This document shows positions 15,203 to 21,743 of a DNA stretch of 23,565 nucleotides, piece after piece (position 1 is the stretch's first letter; every line of letters starts with the position of its first letter). Position numbers and translations under genes: made by a program. The stretch lies in assembly GCA_031296755.1 (NCBI GenBank), contig JAUMMZ010000012.1, positions 1 through 23,565 of the forward strand, written 5' to 3'. The notes beneath the pieces are model-generated. The model was not told where the DNA came from and did no database searches. It saw only the letters and a program-made list of their open reading frames with translations. Source of the DNA: Collinsella sp. GTDB taxonomy: Bacteria; Actinomycetota; Coriobacteriia; Coriobacteriales; Coriobacteriaceae.

Positions 15203-16963
15203 TTATGCCTCGAGGTTTTCCTCGATCCAGGCGACGGCACCCTTGGGATCCTTAGTGAGGTCGATGTACTGTTTGCCCTTGGGCGACAGCAGCGTGATGC
15301 CCAGGCGGTCGGTGTCGGCCTTCATCTCGTTGTAATAGGTGCGAACCTGCGGAGCCAGGACGATGACGTTGTACTGGTCCATGATGGCGTAGTGGCTGCC
15401 GTAGGCACCGGCGTTGGCGGTAATGTCGATGCCCAGCTCGTCGGCGCCTTCCTTAAGCGCGTTGGCGAGCAGTGCAGAGGTGCCGGCGCCAGCGCACAGA
15501 ACCAGAACCCTCAGATCCTTGCCCTTAAGGGCGGACGGAGCTGCGGAGGCCTCAGTGGCAGAAGCGGTCTCGACAACAGGAGCCTCAACGGCGGGGGCGG
15601 CAGCGGTCTTGACGGCCTTGGTCTCCTCGGCCTCTTCTTCGGCCAGGGTCTCGGCCTCCTGCTTGCACAGGACGTTGTCGTAGGCCTTGCAGAACGGGTA
15701 GTAGATCAAGAAGTCAACGACCAGCAGGACGACAACCAGGACCAGAGAGATCGGCTGGAAGTTGGTGTCGATGAAGGTGCCGATCGGTCCGGGGAGTGCC
15801 CACGGCATGGCATAGATAAAGCCGTTCATGCCCAAAAAGTCGATGAAGAACTTACCAATGAGGACGTTGGCCACGGGGGCAAACAGGAACGGGATCAGGA
15901 AGTACGGGTTGAGGATGATGGGCGCGGCGAACAGCAGCGGCTCGTTGACGGCGAACATCACGGGCACGACAGAGGCTTTGCCGACGGCCTTGAGCTGCTT
16001 GGAGCGCATAAAGAGCAGGAAGATGATCGGGACAATGAACGTGGCGCCGGTGCCGCCGAGTTCGCCGATGTAGTTACCGAAGTTTTCGGTCAGGGCGAGG
16101 GCGGGGTGACCGCCGGCCTGCAGCGTGGCGAGGTTGGTGGTGATGTTGCCAAACAGCGCGGCGTTGAGGGCAGGCTTAACGACCGAGGGGCCGTGGATGC
16201 CCATGAACCAGAACAGCGGGATCATGAACCAGATGAGGGCGAGGCCGGCGTAGGAATCGGCAGCGGCGAACAGCGGGCTCACCAGCGTGGAGATGACGTT
16301 GGCAAACGGGACGGCCAAGCAGGTGCGGCAGATAACGTCGATGACGGCGACAAACAGGATGGAGAAGCTGAAGGCGAAGATGTCGCGGAAGTTCTGGGCG
16401 ATGGCGCCGGGGACTTCTTTGGGCAGCTTGATGGTGATGTCTCGCTTAATGCAGAAGGCATAGATGTTGACCGTGGCAAATGCGGCGACAAAGGAGCTCA
16501 GCAGGCCCTTGGTGCCCATGTTGTCGGTAAAGAATACCGAGACATCGGCGCCGTCGATCTTGGCACTCGTCTGGGTAACGGCCAAGATGAGCATAGCGCA
16601 CATGGCGGCGACCATGGTGCTCGTGGCGTTGATGGCCTTGCCGGCAGGCATGCGGCGGTTCTTGGAGCCGGTCAGCGCGCTTGCGGTGGTGCCGGCGACC
16701 ATGATGCCCACGACGCCCATCGTGAAGTTGTAAACCTTGTTGCAGAAGTTCACGACGTCGACGTTCCACCAGTCGGGCAGCGTAAAGCCGCCGACCGTGG
16801 CGACAACGCCCGGCAGGGTCGAAATAAGCAGGAAGACAGAAGAAGACAGGATGATGGGCATTGCTGCCAAAAAGCCGTCTTTAATGGCCTGAAGGTAGAT
16901 GTTCTTAGAGACCTTGTCGAAGTACGGCTGACCTTTCTCCAAGAACTTAACGATCGATTCCAT
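15203..16963 (-). CDS. PTS EIICB, lactose family, cassette 2 (LacE type)
   Basis: A 586-residue EIIC-EIIB membrane transporter. The EIIC domain (to about 430) has the repeated hydrophobic helices, GIHGPSVVKP, GGTGATFIVP and FAVNEPLLFAAP. EIIB holds phosphocysteine Cys490 in VLVLCAGAGTSALL, followed by a DQYNVIVLAPQVRTYY segment almost identical to that of cassette 1. The linker is Ala/Glu/Thr-rich. AGAGGAG lies about 8 nt before the ATG. Here the transporter is the second gene, after lacG2, the reverse of cassettes 1 and 3. A long stem-loop separates the two. It must borrow EIIA from elsewhere in the genome. Confidence 0.9.
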   Translation of the reverse strand: MESIVKFLEKGQPYFDKVSKNIYLQAIKDGFLAAMPIILSSSVFLLISTLPGVVATVGGFTLPDWWNVDVVNFCNKVYNFTMGVVGIMVAGTTASALTGSKNRRMPAGKAINATSTMVAAMCAMLILAVTQTSAKIDGADVSVFFTDNMGTKGLLSSFVAAFATVNIYAFCIKRDITIKLPKEVPGAIAQNFRDIFAFSFSILFVAVIDVICRTCLAVPFANVISTLVSPLFAAADSYAGLALIWFMIPLFWFMGIHGPSVVKPALNAALFGNITTNLATLQAGGHPALALTENFGNYIGELGGTGATFIVPIIFLLFMRSKQLKAVGKASVVPVMFAVNEPLLFAAPIILNPYFLIPFLFAPVANVLIGKFFIDFLGMNGFIYAMPWALPGPIGTFIDTNFQPISLVLVVVLLVVDFLIYYPFCKAYDNVLCKQEAETLAEEEAEETKAVKTAAAPAVEAPVVETASATEASAAPSALKGKDLRVLVLCAGAGTSALLANALKEGADELGIDITANAGAYGSHYAIMDQYNVIVLAPQVRTYYNEMKADTDRLGITLLSPKGKQYIDLTKDPKGAVAWIEENLEA

Positions 16964-17071
16964 AGTTCACGCTCCTCTTTGCATGAAATCTTAATGGCAT
17001 GGACGTTGAAAACCTATATGGTCTCCCGCTTGCTAAAAGCCCGGGTGCAGGCGGGGTCGGTCCCAGGGGGA

Positions 17072-17118
17072 GAGAGGGGAGCGGCTGGGTTTGTATCGCA
17101 TAGGGCCGCTCCCCTCTC
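17072..17118 (-). promoter_or_regulatory. Long stem-loop between lacG2 and lacE2
   Basis: GAGAGGGGAGCGGC (17072-17085) and its perfect complement (17105-17118) form a 14-bp stem with a 19-nt loop. No T run follows on the minus strand. It begins 21 bp after the lacG2 stop and lies 108 bp ahead of the lacE2 start, and could lower or protect the upstream transcript. Confidence 0.7.
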
Positions 17119-17139
17119 GGGGGAAAGCGAGGCGATGCG

Positions 17140-18582
17140 CTACTGCGCGTCCGCCATAGTGTCGGCGAGCTCCTTGTACCAGAGTGCCGACTGCTTGATG
17201 TAGCGTTTTTGCGTGTCGAAGTCGATGTAGAACAGGCCGTAGCGCTTGTTATAGCCATTGGCCCACGAGAACTGGTCCTGCAGGCTCCAGATAAAGTAGC
17301 CCTGGACGTCGACGCCCTCGGCGCGCGCCTGGAGCACCTTCTCCATGTGCTGGTCGACAAAGTCGATGCGCTCGGGATCGGCGACGATGCCGTTTGCGTC
17401 GGGCTCGGGGTCCTTGTGGCCCAGGCCGTTTTCGGTGATATAGATGACGGGGAGGTTGGGATAGGTGGCGCTGATGTGCTTGAGCGTGTCGTAGAGGCCT
17501 TGCGGGTAGATGAGCCAATCCCAGTCGGTGGTGGGGATACCCGGCATATCGACCTGCTGCCCGACGCCCTTAAACTTAAAGCACGAGGTGCCCTTGTCTC
17601 CGGTGCCGTTAAAGCTGTTGGTTGACTCGCCATCGTAGGCGGCGATAAACGCCGACTGATAGTAGTTGAGGCCGAACATATCGTTGCGGGGCGCCGCCTT
17701 GGCGAGCTCCTCCATGTCGCTGTCCTCAACCGTAAGTGTGGCGTTGTTGGCACGCAGAATCTCGTTGATGAGTGAGAGGGTGCGCGCGGAGTAGTGACCC
17801 AGGAAGGCGCCGTCCATGATGAAGTCGGTGTAGAAGGCGTTGTACAGGTCGGCGGCGTGCTGGTCGGCGGGCGAGTCGGTGGCAGGATATGCCGGCGTCA
17901 GGACGTTGACCATGCCAATGCGTCCGCCCAGGTGCTCGGTCTCGTCAAGATCCTTATACAGGTTGACGGCGCGGGCGTGGGCAACGAGCTCGTTGTGCTG
18001 GCTCTGGATGCCGCTCGTCACATCAAAGTGATGGTTGGGCGGGAAGTTGCCTTGGATGTATTGGGAGTGCGAGAGGCTGATGAGCTCGTTGATGGTGAAC
18101 CAATTCTTGACCTCGCGGAACTCGCGGAAGCAGAACTCGGCATAGCGCACATAGGCGTCGACGGTCTTGCGGTTGAGCCAGTCGCCCTGGTTGAACAGGG
18201 CGGCGGGGGAGTCAAAGTGATGCAGGGACACATAGGGCTCGACGCCATACTTTTTGCAGCAGGCGAACAGCTCGTGGTAGTGCTTAACGCCCTCGGCGAG
18301 GGGTTCGGCATCGTCGCCGTTGGGGAAGATGCGGGTCCAGGCGATGGACACACGAATGGCGTTGAGTCCATGCTCGGCAGAAAGGCGGATATCCTCCTCG
18401 TAGCGGTTGTAGAAATCACTGGCCGGGTCGGGCAAAAAGCGACCCTGGGCGACAAGGTAATCGTCCCACATGGTCTTACCCTTGCCTGCCACCTTCGTGG
18501 AACCTTCCGTTTGGTACGCGGCGGTTGCGGCGCCCCAAACAAAGCCCTTCGGCAGCTGCTGTACGCGGTTTAGCAAAGACAT
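17140..18582 (-). CDS. lacG: 6-phospho-beta-galactosidase, cassette 2 (GH1, LacG type)
   Basis: A GH1 enzyme of 480 residues from the chosen start. The acid/base is Glu167 in WFTINEL, the nucleophile Glu384 in ITENG, and the phosphate loop SWANGYNKRYG holds Ser439, Trp440, Lys446 and Tyr448, the LacG pattern. LHHFDSP and NYYQSAF fit the sugar-binding site. It is the most divergent of the three paralogues, so its aglycone preference may differ. The frame has ATG codons at 18588 and 18582; the inner one gives a 9-nt spacing from AGGG, the outer only 3 nt, so 18582 is favoured. It is the first gene of its operon and is divergent from lacI2, with operators in between. Confidence 0.9.
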   Translation of the reverse strand: MSLLNRVQQLPKGFVWGAATAAYQTEGSTKVAGKGKTMWDDYLVAQGRFLPDPASDFYNRYEEDIRLSAEHGLNAIRVSIAWTRIFPNGDDAEPLAEGVKHYHELFACCKKYGVEPYVSLHHFDSPAALFNQGDWLNRKTVDAYVRYAEFCFREFREVKNWFTINELISLSHSQYIQGNFPPNHHFDVTSGIQSQHNELVAHARAVNLYKDLDETEHLGGRIGMVNVLTPAYPATDSPADQHAADLYNAFYTDFIMDGAFLGHYSARTLSLINEILRANNATLTVEDSDMEELAKAAPRNDMFGLNYYQSAFIAAYDGESTNSFNGTGDKGTSCFKFKGVGQQVDMPGIPTTDWDWLIYPQGLYDTLKHISATYPNLPVIYITENGLGHKDPEPDANGIVADPERIDFVDQHMEKVLQARAEGVDVQGYFIWSLQDQFSWANGYNKRYGLFYIDFDTQKRYIKQSALWYKELADTMADAQ

Positions 18583-18702
18583 ATGCATACACCCTCTCGT
18601 CTCGCTGTTCGATATTGTGCGTTTGCGCTCAGGAGGCTCCCTGGTTAGCGTTCAGCGGTGAAAAAGCCCGATAAACACTATCTTAAAATGATTAGAACCA
18701 AA

Positions 18703-18718
18703 ATGAGCACGTGAACAT
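18703..18718. promoter_or_regulatory. LacI2 operator, site 1
   Basis: ATGAGCACGTGAACAT is an imperfect palindrome (ATG-N2-CACGTG-N2-CAT) in the lacG2-lacI2 gap, about 120 bp before the lacG2 start. No convincing lacG2 promoter could be assigned next to it. Confidence 0.7.
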
Positions 18719-18724
18719 TTGACA

Positions 18725-18740
18725 ATGAGCACGTTAACAT
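18725..18740. promoter_or_regulatory. LacI2 operator, site 2
   Basis: ATGAGCACGTTAACAT differs from site 1 at one base and starts 22 bp away, two helical turns, which suits side-by-side binding on one face. Confidence 0.7.
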
Positions 18741-18785
18741 CCGGCTGGGATGTATAGAAACAAAACAACTTCAAACAGCCGCGAA

Positions 18786-18811
18786 CGGTTGTATTTGTTC
18801 GGTAAGCGGTT
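18786..18811 (+). promoter_or_regulatory. Element shared by both lacI promoters, copy 2
   Basis: The core TGTTCGGTAAGCGGTT (18796-18811) sits just ahead of TTGATTGACA. It is the partner of 13681-13706. Confidence 0.6.
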
Positions 18812-18815
18812 TTGA

Positions 18816-18845
18816 TTGACAGAAGTTTTCATGTTGTGGTATATG
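18816..18845 (+). promoter_or_regulatory. lacI2 promoter
   Basis: TTGACA (18816-18821) and TATATG (18840-18845) are 18 nt apart, and TGG directly before the -10 makes it an extended element. Confidence 0.7.
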
Positions 18846-18856
18846 GCTCGGGTATC

Positions 18857-18872
18857 ATGAGCACGTTATCAA
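18857..18872. promoter_or_regulatory. LacI2 operator, site 3, over the lacI2 transcription start
   Basis: ATGAGCACGTTATCAA repeats the site 2 sequence through ATGAGCACGTTA. It starts 11 bp after the -10, so the expected transcription start lies beside it. This position implies autorepression. Confidence 0.7.
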
Positions 18873-18923
18873 TGTATGTACGATGCGCCATGGGCGCGGG
18901 GAATAGTTGGGAAGCAGGTTAGC

Positions 18924-19961
18924 GTGGAAGGCATGGATCAGCAGACAAGGAATGGTCGTTCGGCGAGCGCGGCAGAGGTTGCGGCGCTCGCTGGCGTGAG
19001 CCGCCAGACTGTGTCTCGCGTGGTCAACGGTATGCCCAACGTGACGGAAAAGACGCGCAAGCGTGTGCTGGCCGCCATGGAAGAGCTGGGCTTTCGTCCC
19101 AATTTTGCTGGAGCGGCGTTGCGCGGCGGGTCGTATCGTTCTATTGGCCTGTGCATGTACAACATCACACGTGTCGGTAACCTGGCGACGCTCGAGGGTA
19201 TCATGCAAGCGGCGCGCGAGCACGATTTTGCCGTCACTATGATCGAGATGGGCGGCGACAAGCCCTATGCACTTGCCGATGCCTCGCGCCGCATGGTCGA
19301 GCGACCCGTCGACGGCATGATTCTCAACATGAACCGCATGGCTCCCGATTTTGAGGAGTTTGTTCCCCAGCCGGGAGTGCGAACGGTCATCCTGTCCATG
19401 TATGCGCATCCGCGCTGCACGACGATCGACTCCGACCAGTATGGTTCGTGCGAGCTGTTGACCAATTATCTGCTGGAACATGGTCACTCGAATATGCGGT
19501 TTGTGGCGGGTCCGGAAAACTCGATTTCCTCGCGTTTTCGTGAGGCCGGTTGGCGCGATACGCTGGGTCGTGCTCATGTCGATGCCGCTCCGATGCTGCG
19601 TGGCGATTGGAGTGCGGACAGTGGGTACGCCATGGGCGAGCGGATTGCGGCCGAGGTGCTTGCCGGCGGGTCGCAGGCGCCGACTGCCGTGCTTGCGGCA
19701 AATGACCAGATGGCGCTGGGCGTTATCGCCGCGCTCGAGAACGCGGGCCTGTCCGTGCCCGACGACGTGAGCGTGGTTGGTATCGACGACGCACTCGAGG
19801 GACTTGTTCCTCACAATCGGCTGACGACGCTGCGATTTGATTTGCGCGGTGTCGGTAAGCTTGCGTTTGAGGCGGCGATTGGAGAGAGCTCGTCTATCGA
19901 GGCGATTCATGTGCCGAGTACGCTGGTCGAACGCTCGACTGTTAGGGACATACGGGGTTAG
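18924..19961 (+). CDS. LacI-family transcriptional regulator of cassette 2
   Basis: A 345-residue repressor. The helix-turn-helix reads AAEVAALAGVSRQTVSRVVN (16-35), and the effector-binding domain follows from about residue 70 (SIGLCMYNITRVGNL ... LAANDQMALGVIAALENAGLSVPDDVSVVGIDDALEG). GTG 18924 is chosen by analogy with lacI1, where GTG is followed three codons later by ATG-Asp; AGG lies upstream. ATG 18876 lacks a ribosome site and overlaps the operator region. Three ATGAGCACGTT-like sites in the gap to lacG2 suggest joint control of lacG2-lacE2 and of itself. The recognition helix (SRQTVSRV) differs from LacI1 (SLKTVSRV) at the two positions that set operator preference in the family. 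Confidence 0.9.
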   Translation: MEGMDQQTRNGRSASAAEVAALAGVSRQTVSRVVNGMPNVTEKTRKRVLAAMEELGFRPNFAGAALRGGSYRSIGLCMYNITRVGNLATLEGIMQAAREHDFAVTMIEMGGDKPYALADASRRMVERPVDGMILNMNRMAPDFEEFVPQPGVRTVILSMYAHPRCTTIDSDQYGSCELLTNYLLEHGHSNMRFVAGPENSISSRFREAGWRDTLGRAHVDAAPMLRGDWSADSGYAMGERIAAEVLAGGSQAPTAVLAANDQMALGVIAALENAGLSVPDDVSVVGIDDALEGLVPHNRLTTLRFDLRGVGKLAFEAAIGESSSIEAIHVPSTLVERSTVRDIRG

Positions 19962-19976
19962 GTCCTACTCCGTTTG

Positions 19977-20031
19977 TCTCGATTTGTAACAGGTAGACGG
20001 TCAAAAGCGGGCTACGTGTTACAGATTTAGA
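19977..20031. repeat. 55-bp palindromic element, cluster III copy 1
   Basis: It starts 15 bp after the lacI2 stop. The arms TCTCGATTTGTAACA and TGTTACAGATTTAGA have one mismatch and two G-T pairs. GTAG and CTAC in the centre add pairing. Confidence 0.88.
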
Positions 20032-20057
20032 TTCTTCGGAAAGAGCAATCCTGTTCG

Positions 20058-20112
20058 TCTCAATCTGTAACAGCTAGGACCAAAAAACTCAGCTAGATGT
20101 TACAGATTGAGA
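20058..20112. repeat. 55-bp palindromic element, cluster III copy 2
   Basis: It begins 81 bp after copy 1. The arms TCTCAATCTGTAACA and TGTTACAGATTGAGA pair perfectly, a third base-pair combination at positions 4-5. CTAG on both sides of the centre adds pairing. Confidence 0.9.
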
Positions 20113-20133
20113 CGAACGGCTTCCGACCTGAAC

Positions 20134-20174
20134 AAAAAGGTCGGGGGCGGCTCGCCGTGTGACGTGCCGCCCCC
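20134..20174 (-). terminator. Terminator of the lacE3-lacG3 operon
   Basis: GGGGGCGGC (20143-20151) pairs with GCCGCCCCC (20166-20174), with TTTTTGTT downstream on the minus strand after four bases. An alternative hairpin CCGACCT/AGGTCGG (20123-20129 with 20138-20144) overlaps the U-tract. Confidence 0.78.
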
Positions 20175-20237
20175 GGCTGAGAAATGGGGACAGGTTATGT
20201 GGGCGGTGCAACTCCGCCAACCGCTCGTCGCAAGCCG

Positions 20238-21677
20238 CTAGTCCAGACGACGGGTCTGCGCCACGTGCTTATACCAGTATGCGCTTGCCTTGGGCGTGCG
20301 CTTCTGAGTTTCAAAGTCAACGTAGAAGAAGCCGTAACGCTTGTTGTAGCCATTGGTCCAGGAGAACTGATCCTGCAGGCTCCACAGGAAGTAGCCGCCC
20401 ACGTTGACGCCCACCTCCATGGCCTTGAGCAACCAGCGCAGGTGCTGCTCGATGTAGTCGATGCGCGGCTGGTCGTCCACAAAACCGTCCTTGTAGGGGT
20501 CCTTGTAGCCCATGCCGTTCTCGGTGATGAAGATTTGCTTGTAGTTGGGGTAGCGCTGCTTAATGTAGACGAGCAGATCGAACAGGCCCTCGGGATAGAT
20601 GATCCAGTCCCAGTCGGTGGTGGGGATGCCAGGCTTGTTCACATGCTCGCCAATGCCCTTGACGCGCCAGCGGCCAGTGCCCTTCTCGCCCGTACCGTTG
20701 TGGTGCAGGTCGTTTTCGCCATCGTAGGCCTTCAAGAAGCGGCACTGGTAGTTGTTAACGCCCAGGTAGTCGTTGTAGAGCGCGGCCTCGCGCATAATCT
20801 CGAGGTCCTCGTCCAGGATCTCGATGGTGCCGCCCGAGACGGCAGCCAGGCGGTTGGCGCACTCAAGGGTGTCGGGGGCATAGTCGCCGCGGAAGGTGGC
20901 GTCGAGCAAGAACTGGTTCTGCAGCACGTGCTCGTTGTTGGCGGCTTTGATGTCGGCGGGGTCGTTCTCGTTGAGCGGGTACTTAAACTCCAGCGACTGA
21001 ATGACGCCGATCTTGCCCTTAAAACCGCCGTTGTGGAAGGCCAGCACGGCCTTGGCGTGGGCGAGCATCATGTTGTGCTCGCACTGGAAAGCCTCGGCCA
21101 GATGCGCCTTGACGCCACCGGGGAAGGTGCCCTCGATGTAGGTGTTGGAGGCGTCGGCCCAGATCTCGTTAAAGGTGAACCAGTAGGTCACCTGGTCGGC
21201 GTACTCCTTAAAGCAGAAGGTGGCAAAGTCCACAAAGGCGTCGATGGTCTCGCGGTTGAGGAAATCGCCCTTCTCAAAGAGGGGCAGCGGCGTGTCAAAG
21301 TGATGCAGCGTGACGAACGGCTCAACGTGGTGCTTATGGCACTCGGCGAAGAGATCGTGATAGAACTGGACGCCCTCGGGGTTAATCTCACCGGTGCCGT
21401 TGGGAAAGATGCGGCTCCAGGCGATGGAGAGGCGAATGCCGTTGATGCCAAACTCCTCGCACAGCTCCAAATCGACGGGGTACTGGTTGTAGAAGTCCGA
21501 AGCGGGATCGGGGGAGAAGCGCCCCTGGGCCTCCAGGAAGTCGTCCCAGGCGACTTTGCCTTTACCGTGGGTGCGGGTCTCGCCCTCTACCTGGTAGGCA
21601 GCGGTAGCGCCGCCAAAGACAAAGTCCTCGGGAAACTGCGCAGGCGGGTTGGTGACGCTAGCAGGGTTAACGGACAT
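20238..21677 (-). CDS. lacG: 6-phospho-beta-galactosidase, cassette 3 (GH1, LacG type)
   Basis: A 479-residue GH1 enzyme, closest by eye to LacG of classical lactose operons: RIFPNGTGEINPEGVQFYHDLFAECHKHHVEPFVTLHHFDTP in the first third follows that family closely. The acid/base is Glu171 (WFTFNEI), the nucleophile Glu386 (ITENG), and the phosphate loop SWTNGYNKRYG has Ser439, Trp440, Lys446 and Tyr448. It is highly similar to the cassette 1 enzyme over long stretches, with an N-terminal extension of about seven residues. The start at 21677 has only GGAT about 6 nt upstream, a weak ribosome site that may rely on coupling to the upstream gene. It probably hydrolyses lactose-6-phosphate. Confidence 0.92.
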   Translation of the reverse strand: MSVNPASVTNPPAQFPEDFVFGGATAAYQVEGETRTHGKGKVAWDDFLEAQGRFSPDPASDFYNQYPVDLELCEEFGINGIRLSIAWSRIFPNGTGEINPEGVQFYHDLFAECHKHHVEPFVTLHHFDTPLPLFEKGDFLNRETIDAFVDFATFCFKEYADQVTYWFTFNEIWADASNTYIEGTFPGGVKAHLAEAFQCEHNMMLAHAKAVLAFHNGGFKGKIGVIQSLEFKYPLNENDPADIKAANNEHVLQNQFLLDATFRGDYAPDTLECANRLAAVSGGTIEILDEDLEIMREAALYNDYLGVNNYQCRFLKAYDGENDLHHNGTGEKGTGRWRVKGIGEHVNKPGIPTTDWDWIIYPEGLFDLLVYIKQRYPNYKQIFITENGMGYKDPYKDGFVDDQPRIDYIEQHLRWLLKAMEVGVNVGGYFLWSLQDQFSWTNGYNKRYGFFYVDFETQKRTPKASAYWYKHVAQTRRLD

Positions 21678-21701
21678 GATGATCCAATCGTCTAAATCGA
21701 A

Positions 21702-21733
21702 GGGCCAGCCGGCTGTGTATGGTCGGCTGGCCC
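21702..21733 (-). promoter_or_regulatory. Stem-loop between lacE3 and lacG3
   Basis: GGGCCAGCCG (21702-21711) and CGGCTGGCCC (21724-21733) form a perfect 10-bp stem with a 12-nt loop. No T run follows on the minus strand. It lies 10 bp after the lacE3 stop. Confidence 0.7.
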
Positions 21734-21743
21734 TGGGCGTTAC

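Noticed and set aside
15134..17203. Very long open frame opposite lacE2 (689 codons), and similar ones opposite lacE1, lacE3, lacG3 and nagA
   Set aside because: They are mirror frames of high-GC coding sequence: low-complexity Gly/Asp/Arg-rich translations with no family match, while the opposite strand has clear enzyme and transporter motifs.
18661..18690. Possible attenuator in the lacG2 leader (GATA-N4-TATC with a T run on the minus strand)
   Set aside because: The stem is too short and the GGGC before the T run does not pair; it is probably chance.
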